Source: AP-15 sp963701815 | Lineage (GTDB): Bacteria; Pseudomonadota; Alphaproteobacteria; ATCC43930; CGMCC-115725 | Reading direction: 5' to 3' | DNA length: 64,000 nucleotides | Assembly: GCA_963701815.1 (NCBI GenBank) | Contig: CAVPBN010000030.1 | Coordinates: forward strand, 62,001 to 126,000 | In this document: positions 28,538-37,337 of the stretch, piece after piece | How positions within the stretch are numbered: position 1 is the first letter of the stretch | Layout: the number at the start of each line of letters is the position of its first letter | Program-made: the position numbers and the translations under genes | Notes under the pieces: model-generated | Told to the model about the DNA's origin: nothing | The model's database searches: none | Seen by the model: only the letters and a program-made list of their open reading frames with translations

Positions 28538-28788
28538 GTGCGGTTGACGCAGGCAAACCCGGGCCGCGGATCACCGATCCTCGGGGATCATGGCAAGCTG
28601 ACCCCGCTCCAACTCGGGGAGCGCGCCTTGCCGCCTGGTTTTTGCTTGAATCTGGTCGACGCGAGCGGTTAATTCGAGCACGCAAAAGCGGGGGCTGGTC
28701 TGTGTCGGACCCGCCCTGCTCAGCCCTGCGCTCAGGACCGTCTCTTGTGGAACATTCGGCCACTGAGTCGCCATGAAAGGACAGCTTT

Positions 28789-29559
28789 TTGAACAGAAGG
28801 GTTTTGGGCTTGACGCTCTATCTCGCCCGGACAGAGTTCGCCACCCGCCAGGCAGCCAGCGCAGGAGGCCTGTTCTGGACGTTCTTCGGCCCGCTCGCCA
28901 GTATTCTGGTCATCTGGCTGGCCCTTGATCTTGGCCTTGGGATGCGCCGGACGATGGGGTCCGGCTATGGCCAGTCGCTGGCTGTTGGGCTCGGCGCCTG
29001 GCTGTTTTATTCCGATGCGGTGACGAGCTGTTTGGGTACGGTCACGGGCAGTCCTCATCTGGTCAAGAAGATTGTCTTTCCGGTCTATTTGCTGTCGGTT
29101 TCAACGGTCCTGGTCCGACTGGCGATCCATATTGTGGTGACGACCGCGATCCTGGCGCTGCTGATGTGGGAAGGCACAAGGTTCGGCTGGCAATTGGCGT
29201 TGCTCCCGGCAGCGATGCTGATGATGGCCGGATTTGCCTTTTCGGGCGGTCTGCTCGGCGCGACGCTCAATGTTGTCTTCCGCGATACCCAGTCGATAGC
29301 CGGGCTGCTGATGGGTCTTCTGTTCTGGGCGACGCCGATTATCTGGCCCGTGACCAACGTACCGGTGGCGTGGCGGCCGCTGGTATATGGCAACCCGCTT
29401 GCCGCGCTGGCCGACCTGTACCGCTTCGCCATGCTGGGGACCCCTCTGCCGGCGCCGCCTGCGACGCTCGTGCTGGGGATGGTGGCTTTTGCCTTGCTGT
29501 CCGGAGCGGCTACTGTGCTGTTTGTTCGACTGCGTCCGGTGTTTGCCGACTTTTTGTAG
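28789..29559 (+). CDS. ABC-2 type polysaccharide/O-antigen export permease (Wzm-like)
   Basis: The product is 256 aa from TTG 28789, with AAAGGA about seven bases upstream. It has six hydrophobic segments (FWTFFGPLASILVIWLALDL; IHIVVTTAILALLMW; ALLPAAMLMMAGFAFSGGLLGA; GLLMGLLFWATPIIWP; TLVLGMVAFALLSGAATVLF), the ABC-2 permease pattern with the inner-region VVFRDTQSIAGLLMGLLFWATPIIWP typical of Wzm/KpsM. It is the membrane half of a glycan exporter; its ATPase partner is probably the Wzt-like protein at 34509. It opens the glycan locus immediately downstream of parB. Confidence 0.88.
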   Translation: MNRRVLGLTLYLARTEFATRQAASAGGLFWTFFGPLASILVIWLALDLGLGMRRTMGSGYGQSLAVGLGAWLFYSDAVTSCLGTVTGSPHLVKKIVFPVYLLSVSTVLVRLAIHIVVTTAILALLMWEGTRFGWQLALLPAAMLMMAGFAFSGGLLGATLNVVFRDTQSIAGLLMGLLFWATPIIWPVTNVPVAWRPLVYGNPLAALADLYRFAMLGTPLPAPPATLVLGMVAFALLSGAATVLFVRLRPVFADFL

Positions 29560-29893
29560 GAGACTTTCGCTTTTGCGCCGCCGATTGGATCGGGGATATG
29601 GTCCGGCCTATGTCAATCGACCACAACGTGGTCCGATCAATTACCGGCAATCCGGGCAAAGTTGCCATGATCAGGCCCGCCGAGTACGGCATATGGAAAA
29701 TCGGCTCGCGCGCCGGCTGATGTGCAGAGCCGCCGTCCAGGACAATCGGCGCCGGCGCCGCCTGAGATTGCGACCGCTCCGACCACTCTCGGCGGGGGGC
29801 GGCGCATCGAACGCGGGAGGGTCTGGGGTGAACCATCACGCCTTTCTGCGAACCTCTGAGTTTTTGGGTCGATGCCAGCAAGAAGAATGATAA
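29560..29893. other. Gene-free stretch in the glycan locus
   Basis: No convincing gene in 334 bases; all frames are short and lack family resemblance. It may hold the promoter for the downstream methyltransferase-glycosyltransferase operon or decayed sequence. Confidence 0.5.
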
Positions 29894-30544
29894 GTGTCCG
29901 TTAAAGCGACCTCTCGTCAGCTTGCCAAAGCGGGTCCCGTGCATTTCCAGCCGCTGGCCTGGGAGATGCAACAGGTGCGCAGTTATTTCCACGGCAAGAC
30001 CCTCAATGCCGGCTGCGGTAACCGCGATCTCGGCGATACTTTACGTGGCTTTGGCGTGACGGAGGTCGTCAACTACGACGTTCGGTCGACCATCCCGGGT
30101 GCGGTCATCGGTTCGCTGGTCGAAACGCCGTTTGCCGACAACGATTTTGACTCGATCCTCTGCAATGCCGTGTTGGAGCATGTCCCTGAAATCGATCGGG
30201 TGATGCGCGAGCTCGCGCGCGTGCTCAAGCCCGGCGGGTTCTTTGTCGCCAGCGTGCCTTATCTACAACCTTACCACCTCGATCCAACCGATTTCCGGCG
30301 CTACACCCGCGACGGTCTGGCGGAGCTCGGCCGTCTTCACGGGCTGAAGACTGTGGCGCTGCTGCCGCTCCACACAATCGCGCAGACTCTGGGTTGGATC
30401 GCCTGGGAATGGGCGAGGGAAAAGCGGGGCTGGCGGCTGCCGGTGGTCTATCCTATCGTCTGGGTCGCCACCCGTATGTTCCACAAGACGGACATGAAGC
30501 TTCAGAACAACGCCAACACCTTTCAGGTGGTTTACACGAAATGA
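29894..30544 (+). CDS. Class I SAM-dependent methyltransferase
   Basis: The product is 216 aa from a GTG. GKTLNAGCGNRDLGDTL is motif I, VNYDVRST motif II, and DNDFDSILCNAVLEHVPEIDRVMRELARVLKPGGFFVASVPY the Methyltransf_11 post I region. The C-terminal half has a hydrophobic, membrane-interacting look (TIAQTLGWIAWEWAREKRGWRLPVVYPIVWVATRM). Probably modifies a sugar or lipid-linked glycan. The stop overlaps the next gene (ATGA). Confidence 0.85.
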   Translation: MSVKATSRQLAKAGPVHFQPLAWEMQQVRSYFHGKTLNAGCGNRDLGDTLRGFGVTEVVNYDVRSTIPGAVIGSLVETPFADNDFDSILCNAVLEHVPEIDRVMRELARVLKPGGFFVASVPYLQPYHLDPTDFRRYTRDGLAELGRLHGLKTVALLPLHTIAQTLGWIAWEWAREKRGWRLPVVYPIVWVATRMFHKTDMKLQNNANTFQVVYTK

Positions 30545-32748
30545 CCGCTGCCGGCCTGGAAGGGGAAGCGGCGGCCGAACCGAGTCGCCAGCCTGCCGAT
30601 CTGGCGCCGCTGCCTGAATATTTGACCATGGACGCGGGCAGCCTGCCGACCGTTTGCATTGTCACCGGCGAGCTGGTGGGACCGTTCAAGAATGGCGGTC
30701 TCGGCACGTCGATGACCGGACTTGCCGAGCTGCTGGGCGCGTTCGGCGCCGACATTACCGTTCTCTACACGGGCGAAGTGTCGCCTGCCGATCTGCTGCG
30801 GTGGCGGGATCAGTATGCGCGCGCCGGCATCCGGTTGGAAGCGCTGTCCGAGAGCAAAGCCGTCTATCAGGTTGGGCCGATCGCCCACGCGAATTGGGTC
30901 AACGCGCTCTCGTTCTATAGGACGCTCCGGCGGCGCAGCTTCGATGTGATCCACTTTAACGATACAATCGGCGAGGGCGTGTACTGCCTCGTTGCCAAGC
31001 GCATGGGCATCGCGTTTCGCAACACCTTGCTTTTGCTGGCCGTTCATTCGCCGACCGAGTGGATTCTCGAGGCCAATTGCAACGAGGCCAATTGGCTCGG
31101 CGTCACCTGTTATGAAACGGCGGAGCGCATTTCGATCAACGCCACGGATGTCCTATGGGGGCCGAGCCGGTATCTGTTGGACTGGATTGAGGCGCGCGGC
31201 TATCAGCTGCCCAAACAGGTCTACGTCCAGCAATACGTAATCCCCACCGGTAATCTGTTTGAGGGTGGCCGGGCGAAATGCGCTCTGGCGGCGCTGGCGC
31301 CGCCGACGGCCAAAGCGCGCAAACCGAAAGAGATTGTGTTCTTCGGGCGGATCGAGGAGCGCAAAGGCATCCGTCTGTTCGCCGCCGCCGTCACCCGCAT
31401 TGGCGAGCAGCTGCGCCAGCGCGGCGTCTCTGTGCTTTTTTTGGGCAAGGCCAATTCGGTGAGCGGCGTTCCTGCCGACGAATTTCTGCGTCCGCGCTCA
31501 GCCGCATGGCCGTTCGATTGGCGCATCGAAAACAGCTTCGACCAACGCCAGGCGATCGCCTATCTGCGCGACAAGGACTGTGTGTCGGTCATGGCCTCGC
31601 CGGTCGATAATTCGCCGTGCACGGTCTATGAAGCATTGCAGTACGGCATCCCGTTCATCGCGGCTGCGACTGGCGGCATCCCTGAGCTGGTTCATGTCGA
31701 CGACCACGCCAGCCATCTATTCAGCTACACCGTCGATGCGCTGTGCGCTCGTATTCTTGAGGCTCTCGACAATGGCGTCGGCATCGCGCGCCCGGCGGTG
31801 AGCGTGGCCGAAAATCAGGCTCGGTGGCTGGGGATGCATGCGGCGTGGAAGACGTTCCTTCCCGCTGTCGCCGCCAAGCCGAAGATGCGTTGCTATGGCG
31901 TCGTCATCGATCATTCTGCGGGCGCGGAAGCGCTTGAACTGACCTATGCGGCGGTCAAGCGAGCGCTGGGCGACCAAATCGCCGGTATCGCCGTGTTCCG
32001 CCGTGATATCGTTCCCTTGGGGCGCGTCGAATATGCGGCCGGCATCGTCCTGGTGGACGAGCTTGTCGACACTTCGCCCGCCGAGGTCCTGGCCCGCTTC
32101 ACGCGCGCTGGCGCTGACGCGGTCCTGGTGATCCGGTCGGGGGTCGATCTTTGCTCCGGCGCTGCCGCGTTGTTCGACAGCGCCCTTGGCGCTGGCGTGG
32201 ATGGCGCCCTGCCGTTCGCGCAGGTTGGCGCCGGTTCAATCATGCCGACGCTCGGGGCCAGTGCGGCGCAAAGCTTTCTCGAAGGCGAATTCGATCCGGG
32301 CGGGGCGCTGTTTGATCTGGCGGCAATCACCCGCTGTCTCGGCGCAAACACGGAGGGCCTCGACCGCAACCGCCTCTATTTCGGACTGATTGAGGAAATG
32401 CAGGCTGCCGACCCGCGGATATGGCCGCTGCCCGAGCCGGTGTTTATCCTGCGCGACGCTAAATTGGCGGTGGTGACACTCCCCGGCGCGTCGATCCGCA
32501 ACCGCACCTATGCGCGCGCACCGCACCGTGAACGAAACCAGATGCTGGCGACAGCCAGTTACGCCTATCGCCACCAATTCCCGACACGGACGCCGGTAGG
32601 CGAGCCTGGCCCGGTTCGAGTGGCCGTGACCAATGTCGTCCGCCGCAACGCGCGGTTGGACGGCTTCGGCAGGCGCGTGGTAACGGCAATCGCCGGTGGG
32701 AGCGGTGTTCAGACCGTGAAGATAATTCTCCGCCGGCTGTTGGGCTGA
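30541..32748 (+). CDS. Large glycosyltransferase (GT4-like) with C-terminal domain
   Basis: The product is 735 aa in two parts. Residues about 35-460 form a GT-B glycosyltransferase: VCIVTGELVGPFKNGGLGTSMTGL resembles the ADP/UDP-sugar-binding start of glycogen-synthase-type enzymes; FFGRIEERKGIRLF and ASPVDNSPCTVYEALQYGIPF are the GT4 nucleotide-sugar region. Residues 480-735 (YGVVIDHSAGAEALELTYAAVKRAL, VLVIRSGVDLCSGAAALFDSAL) look like a second GT2-type or accessory domain, without clear DxD. A paralogue lies at 37327-39442. Probably assembles the exported glycan. Confidence 0.8.
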   Translation: MTAAGLEGEAAAEPSRQPADLAPLPEYLTMDAGSLPTVCIVTGELVGPFKNGGLGTSMTGLAELLGAFGADITVLYTGEVSPADLLRWRDQYARAGIRLEALSESKAVYQVGPIAHANWVNALSFYRTLRRRSFDVIHFNDTIGEGVYCLVAKRMGIAFRNTLLLLAVHSPTEWILEANCNEANWLGVTCYETAERISINATDVLWGPSRYLLDWIEARGYQLPKQVYVQQYVIPTGNLFEGGRAKCALAALAPPTAKARKPKEIVFFGRIEERKGIRLFAAAVTRIGEQLRQRGVSVLFLGKANSVSGVPADEFLRPRSAAWPFDWRIENSFDQRQAIAYLRDKDCVSVMASPVDNSPCTVYEALQYGIPFIAAATGGIPELVHVDDHASHLFSYTVDALCARILEALDNGVGIARPAVSVAENQARWLGMHAAWKTFLPAVAAKPKMRCYGVVIDHSAGAEALELTYAAVKRALGDQIAGIAVFRRDIVPLGRVEYAAGIVLVDELVDTSPAEVLARFTRAGADAVLVIRSGVDLCSGAAALFDSALGAGVDGALPFAQVGAGSIMPTLGASAAQSFLEGEFDPGGALFDLAAITRCLGANTEGLDRNRLYFGLIEEMQAADPRIWPLPEPVFILRDAKLAVVTLPGASIRNRTYARAPHRERNQMLATASYAYRHQFPTRTPVGEPGPVRVAVTNVVRRNARLDGFGRRVVTAIAGGSGVQTVKIILRRLLG

Positions 32749-32750
32749 CG

Positions 32751-33606
32751 ATGCGCCGGGCCGGCGACAAGACGTGGCTGAAGGTCAAAATCGCGGGCCG
32801 CCGCTTGGCAGACGCGCTTTTGCTTGGCCATCTGCCCGCCGAACTCCGGCGCGTGGACACGATGCTGTCGCGAGAAGAGCTGCGCATCCTCTTCGATCTT
32901 GGCGCGAGGCACTGGGATGGACGCGGTCTGATTGTCGATGGCGGCTGCTTTCTGGGCGGCTCGACGCTGGCGCTCGCGCACGGGATCAAGGTCAATCCGC
33001 GCTGGCGGGCAAACCCGGTCCGGCCGGCAATCCATTCCTACGATCGGTTCGAGATCGAGCCGTGGACGATCGGCCTCTATTTTCACCCGCCCGCCAGGGG
33101 CGGCGATAGTTTTGAAGCGCGATTCCGCGCCAATATCGCACCTGTTGCAGACCTCATCGAGGTCCATCGCGGCGACGTGACCGCGCACGGATGGAACGGC
33201 GCTCCTATTGAAGTGTTGTTCATCGATCTTGCCAAGCATTGGATCGTCAGCGACCATGTCGTCCGGACGTTCTTTCCGCATCTTATCGCCGGCCATTCGA
33301 TTGTCGTACAGCAGGATTACCTCTATCATGAGTGGAACGGCTGGCTGGCCGTGACAATGGAACTGTTCCGGGACTATTTCCGGCTCGAGCGTCATGCGCG
33401 GACCGGCAGCGTGCTGTTTCGGCTGGTTACGCCCATCCCGCCCGAGAAACTCGCGCTCGATCCGTTTCAGTCGCTGGGCCGAGGCGACGATCGCCCGGTA
33501 CATGGACGATGCGATCGCGCATTTTACCGGACCCCAGAAAACCATGCTGATGCAGTCAAAGCGGCAGTTGATGGATATCCTTGTCGAACATCAATGGCGC
33601 CCCTGA
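32751..33606 (+). CDS. Methyltransferase-like protein of the glycan locus, copy 1 (frameshifted)
   Basis: About 285 aa when repaired. IVDGGCFLGGSTLALAHGIK is a Rossmann-type SAM motif; IHSYDRFEIEPWTIGLYF and VLFIDLAKHWIVSDHVVRTFFPHL follow. The frame shifts at a GGG around 33476-33478; dropping one G continues SLAEATIARYMDDAIAHFTG to the stop at 33606. Closely related to the next gene, so a tandem duplication. It may be a sugar O-methyltransferase; not assignable to a precise reaction. Confidence 0.7.
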
Positions 33607-33643
33607 TCACCTCATTCAGGCAAAGCCGCCTGGGGACGATGAC

Positions 33644-34474
33644 GTGAATATTGTTCCCACCCTTCCGGACTGGCTGAACGTTGTCCTGCCCGAGCAGGTG
33701 AGCAAAGCCCAGACCACACTGATGGCGGTCGAGCAGCGGCTTCTCTTCAGCGTCATGCGCGATCATTTCTGCAATTTCGGCCATGTGATCGACGCCGGCT
33801 GCTTTCTCGGCGGCTCAACGCTTGCGATGGCCAACGGACTGCTCGCCAATCCGCTGTGGCAACGCAATCGGCGCATCAGCGTCATTCATTCCTACGACCG
33901 GTTTGTGGTTGAGCCGTGGGCCATCGGCGCCTATTTACCGGGGGAGACGCCGCTCGACACGAGTTTTGAGCCGATCTTCCGCCGGAACATCGCCGATGTC
34001 GCGCACCTCGTCGAGGTGCACAGCGGCGACATCGCCAAAAGCGGCCCGGCGCCGCAACCGATCGAACTCCTGTTTGTCGACTGCGCAAAGCACTGGACCA
34101 CCAGCGACTATATCGTGCGGGCCTTCTTTCCGCATCTCGTGCCGGGGCATTCCATCGTGATCCAGCAGGATTACCTCTATCCGACACACACCGGTTGGCT
34201 GCCGGTCACAATGGAATATTTTTCCGAATATTTTGAAATCGTCGACCATACGGAGCTGAATTCGGTGGTTTTTCTCTACCGCAAGAAAATCCCAGCGGAA
34301 AAGCTCGGCTTTGACCTGATCCAGTCGCTGCCCACCGCCGAAATCCGCCGCCTCGCGGATGCGGCGATCGCGCGATTCCCGGGCAAGCAGCAGCGGGAGG
34401 TGTTGGAAAAATCCCGCGACCATTTGCAGGAATGGCTTGCGAGGGAAAACTGGGACGCTTTACGGAAATCCTGA
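33644..34474 (+). CDS. Methyltransferase-like protein of the glycan locus, copy 2
   Basis: The product is 276 aa from GTG 33644, preceded by GGGGA; a TTG at 33581 would add 21 residues and overlap copy 1. VIDAGCFLGGSTLAMANGLL, IHSYDRFVVEPWAIGAYL, VEVHSGDIAKS, LLFVDCAKHWTTSDYIVRAFFPHLVPGHSIVIQQDYL align segment by segment with copy 1. The fold is SAM-dependent methyltransferase-like. The tail TAEIRRLADAAIARFPGKQQ is helical. Confidence 0.72.
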   Translation: MNIVPTLPDWLNVVLPEQVSKAQTTLMAVEQRLLFSVMRDHFCNFGHVIDAGCFLGGSTLAMANGLLANPLWQRNRRISVIHSYDRFVVEPWAIGAYLPGETPLDTSFEPIFRRNIADVAHLVEVHSGDIAKSGPAPQPIELLFVDCAKHWTTSDYIVRAFFPHLVPGHSIVIQQDYLYPTHTGWLPVTMEYFSEYFEIVDHTELNSVVFLYRKKIPAEKLGFDLIQSLPTAEIRRLADAAIARFPGKQQREVLEKSRDHLQEWLARENWDALRKS

Positions 34475-34508
34475 TGCGATCACGCTTGCCGAACCGGTCC
34501 GCCCGGAC

Positions 34509-35921
34509 ATGAGCGCGGTCATCACGCTCGACGCGGTGACCAAGACCTATCCGCTGTTTGCCTCGCTGCGCAAGCGCGCGGCCGCCAGCCTGTGGGGCAA
34601 GGCGGGCGGGACGCCGGACTTACACATTGCGGTCGACAATGTGACCCTGGCGATCGAGGGGGGTGAGACGGTCGGCATTCTGGGCGTCAACGGCGCGGGC
34701 AAATCTACACTGCTGCAGCTGATCACCGGCGTACTGACGCCGACCAGCGGCACGGTGGCGGTGAACGGCCGGGTTGCCGCGCTGCTGGAGCTGGGCGCAG
34801 GCTTCAACCCGGCGCTCACCGGCCGCCAGAATGCGGAATTCCAATGCCGCCTGAACCACATTCGCTCCAATCGACTGGCTGACGTCATCGCCGGCATCGA
34901 AACTTTCGCCGATGTCGGCTATTTTTTCGATCAGCCGATGCGCACCTACTCGAGCGGCATGTATTTGCGCGTGGCGTTCGCAGCGGCAATATCGGTCGAT
35001 CCCGACATCCTGATTGTGGATGAGGCGCTGGCGGTGGGCGACGGACGGTTTCAGAACAAATGCTACCGTCGGTTTGAGGAATTCAAGGCGGCGGGAAAGA
35101 CCATTCTGTTCGTCACGCACAGCCCGGATATGGTGACCCGGCATTGCACGCGCGGCATCGTCATCAGCAAGGGAAAGGTCGATCTCGACGGCTCGCCTGC
35201 GGCCGCAGCGTCCCGCTATCTCGAAATTCTTTTCGGACACTTGTCGATAACGACCCGGACGGAAAGTCCAACCACCTCGGCGGCGGAAGCGGCCGCAGTC
35301 GCGCAGCGGCCGCCGGATGACGCGTGCGCCATCCCGGTTCCCGATGCTCTTCGGGAGCCGCATTGCAGTGACATGCTTCCGACGAGGCCGGGCTACAATC
35401 CGGCGGAGTACCGGACCGGTACCGGCGGCGTGTCGATTGTCGATGCCGCCGTATTGATCGGGGGCCAGCCCGCGCCGCTATGGATTGAAGCCGGCGCCCG
35501 GCTTTCGATTGCGATGCAGGTAAAAAGCGATATCCCGGTCAAATCTCCCGTCTATACAATCCAAGTGAAAACGCTCGACGATGTTCTGATCTGGAGCTTC
35601 TCTACCTTTTGGGTGCGGCATTTGCCGCAGTTCGAACCACCGGCTTCTCTTATTCCTGGCGCCAATGCAATCGCGGTCTTCGATTTCGACAACGATCTCG
35701 CGAGCGGGGAGTACTTTGTCGATCTCGCTGCGGGCGCGTACGAGGGGACGGAGGTTGAAGTTTTTGATTGGCGGATGTCCGTCCTGCATATCTACGTCCG
35801 GGGCCGAGAGGGTTACTACGGCCTGGCGGATTTGAAGGGAGGGTATCGGACAAATCTGTTGCCCTCGTCCGGGCGAGCTCCGGCTGGTAACCAGCTTGGA
35901 CGGCCATGCGTCAATCTTTGA
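34509..35921 (+). CDS. Polysaccharide ABC transporter ATP-binding protein (Wzt-like) with C-terminal sugar-binding domain
   Basis: The product is 470 aa from ATG 34509. Walker A GILGVNGAGKSTLLQLITG, signature TYSSGMYLRVAFAAAI (S-S-G-M, typical of Wzt/KpsT), Walker B DILIVDEALAVGDGRFQ. After residue about 270 there is a Pro/Ala linker, then a beta-rich Wzt_C-type domain (TGTGGVSIVDAAVLIGGQPA; VKSPVYTIQVKTLDDVLIW; LASGEYFVDLAAGAYEGTE) that in characterised systems reads the glycan end modification. Partner of the permease at 28789. A C-terminal domain fits a chain terminated by methylation. Confidence 0.9.
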   Translation: MSAVITLDAVTKTYPLFASLRKRAAASLWGKAGGTPDLHIAVDNVTLAIEGGETVGILGVNGAGKSTLLQLITGVLTPTSGTVAVNGRVAALLELGAGFNPALTGRQNAEFQCRLNHIRSNRLADVIAGIETFADVGYFFDQPMRTYSSGMYLRVAFAAAISVDPDILIVDEALAVGDGRFQNKCYRRFEEFKAAGKTILFVTHSPDMVTRHCTRGIVISKGKVDLDGSPAAAASRYLEILFGHLSITTRTESPTTSAAEAAAVAQRPPDDACAIPVPDALREPHCSDMLPTRPGYNPAEYRTGTGGVSIVDAAVLIGGQPAPLWIEAGARLSIAMQVKSDIPVKSPVYTIQVKTLDDVLIWSFSTFWVRHLPQFEPPASLIPGANAIAVFDFDNDLASGEYFVDLAAGAYEGTEVEVFDWRMSVLHIYVRGREGYYGLADLKGGYRTNLLPSSGRAPAGNQLGRPCVNL

Positions 35922-36643
35922 CGAATGCCTTGCACCGGTTCGTTTCGGCGCCCAAGCCGGAAGCGCCGTCAGCTGCCGGCATTCTCGATGGGGCGCGCGC
36001 CGCAGAAGCCGCCGACACCGCCATTCCGTACGATCTTCTGATGCAGATTCAGCTTGGCACCATGGCTTATACGTACAAGGGCATTCCCACCCTGAAGAAC
36101 CCGTTCGACTTGGCGCTCTATACCCTGCTGTTTCAGCGGGTGAAACCGCGCAGCGTCATCGAGATCGGCTCGAACGCGGGCGGCGGCGCGGTGTGGATGG
36201 CGGACCAGCTGGCGATAGGCGGCCTCGACGCGCATGTCTATTCGATGGATATCGTGCCGGTGCACGGCGTCACGCATCCGATGGTCACATTCCTGACCGG
36301 CGACGGGCGCAATCCGGGTGTGACGTGTTCCCGCGGAACGTTTGTTGCATCGCTGCCGCGCCCGCTGGTGGTGATCGACGATGCCGATCACCACTACATC
36401 ACCACCCGCGCGGTGATGGCGCATTTTGCGCCGCTGATGCATGTCGGCGAATATCTGCTGATCGAGGACGGCATTCTCGGTGACATGCGGTTGGCGGAGA
36501 CGTATGGCGGCGGCCCCAAGAAAGCGATCGACGAGTTCATCGCGCAGCATCGGGGCGCCTGGGAAATCGACCGCGCCTATTGCGATTATTTTGGCCGCAA
36601 CGTGACGTGGAACGTCGACGGCTATCTGACCAAGAAAGCCTGA
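35906..36643 (+). CDS. CmcI-type methyltransferase/hydroxylase family protein
   Basis: The product is 245 aa, overlapping the Wzt-like gene by 16 bases. IQLGTMAYTYKGIPTLKNPFDL, SVIEIGSNAGGGAVWMADQL, VYSMDIVPV and VVIDDADHHYITTRAVMAHFAPLM are hallmarks of the CmcI ('cephalosporin hydroxylase') family, which are SAM-binding proteins. In glycan clusters such proteins are often O-methyltransferases. The exact substrate cannot be deduced. Confidence 0.82.
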   Translation: MRQSLTNALHRFVSAPKPEAPSAAGILDGARAAEAADTAIPYDLLMQIQLGTMAYTYKGIPTLKNPFDLALYTLLFQRVKPRSVIEIGSNAGGGAVWMADQLAIGGLDAHVYSMDIVPVHGVTHPMVTFLTGDGRNPGVTCSRGTFVASLPRPLVVIDDADHHYITTRAVMAHFAPLMHVGEYLLIEDGILGDMRLAETYGGGPKKAIDEFIAQHRGAWEIDRAYCDYFGRNVTWNVDGYLTKKA

Positions 36644-36644
36644 C

Positions 36645-37337
36645 GTGGCCGATCTGACCTTCGACATCGAGCCGGAATTCCGCGTGCTTTACAAATCCTG
36701 CAAAGCGGCGACGATGTCGTCGCTCGAGCGCATGCACGCGCTTTGGCTGGCGGTGCGTCATCTTGCCCGAGCGCAGGTGGCGGGCGATATCGTCGAATGC
36801 GGCGTCTGGCGCGGCGGCTCGATGATGCTGGCGGCGACAACCCTGATCGCGGTAGGCGATACATCCCGCACGCTCTGGCTCTATGACACGTTCGAGGGCA
36901 TGACCGAACCGACGGAGGTCGATGTGCAGGCGATGTCGGGCCGCAGTGCGGCCGCCATTCTCGCCACCGAGGAGAGAGACGGCGATAATCCGTTCTGGGC
37001 CATCGCGCAGCGTGCCGTCGTCGAGCGGAACATGGCATCCACCTTCTATCCGGAAAGCCGTATCCGCTACGTCGCGGGCAAGGTCGAGGACACCTTGCCC
37101 GCCCAAATGCCTGAGCGCATCGCCCTGCTGCGCCTCGACACCGACTGGTACGGGTCCACGCGCCACGAACTGATGCATCTGTGGCCCCGGCTGGCGATCG
37201 GCGGCGTGCTGATCGTCGACGATTACGGCTATTGGCAGGGCGCGCGCCGCGCCGTAGATGAGTTTCTCGCAGACCTCGACAAGCCGCCGCTGCTCAACCG
37301 CATCGATTTTACCGGTCGCATCGCCGTCAAGACTTGA
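36645..37337 (+). CDS. TylF/MycF-type O-methyltransferase
   Basis: The product is 230 aa from a GTG one base after the previous stop. GDIVECGVWRGGSMMLAATTL (SAM motif), LWLYDTFEGMTEPTEVD, ALLRLDTDWYGSTRHELMHLWPRLAIGGVLIVDDYG are diagnostic of the macrocin O-methyltransferase family, with the metal-binding Asp residues (DTDWY, DDYG). Substrates in the family are sugar hydroxyls. It ends overlapping, tail to tail, the minus-strand glycosyltransferase gene. Confidence 0.9.
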   Translation: MADLTFDIEPEFRVLYKSCKAATMSSLERMHALWLAVRHLARAQVAGDIVECGVWRGGSMMLAATTLIAVGDTSRTLWLYDTFEGMTEPTEVDVQAMSGRSAAAILATEERDGDNPFWAIAQRAVVERNMASTFYPESRIRYVAGKVEDTLPAQMPERIALLRLDTDWYGSTRHELMHLWPRLAIGGVLIVDDYGYWQGARRAVDEFLADLDKPPLLNRIDFTGRIAVKT

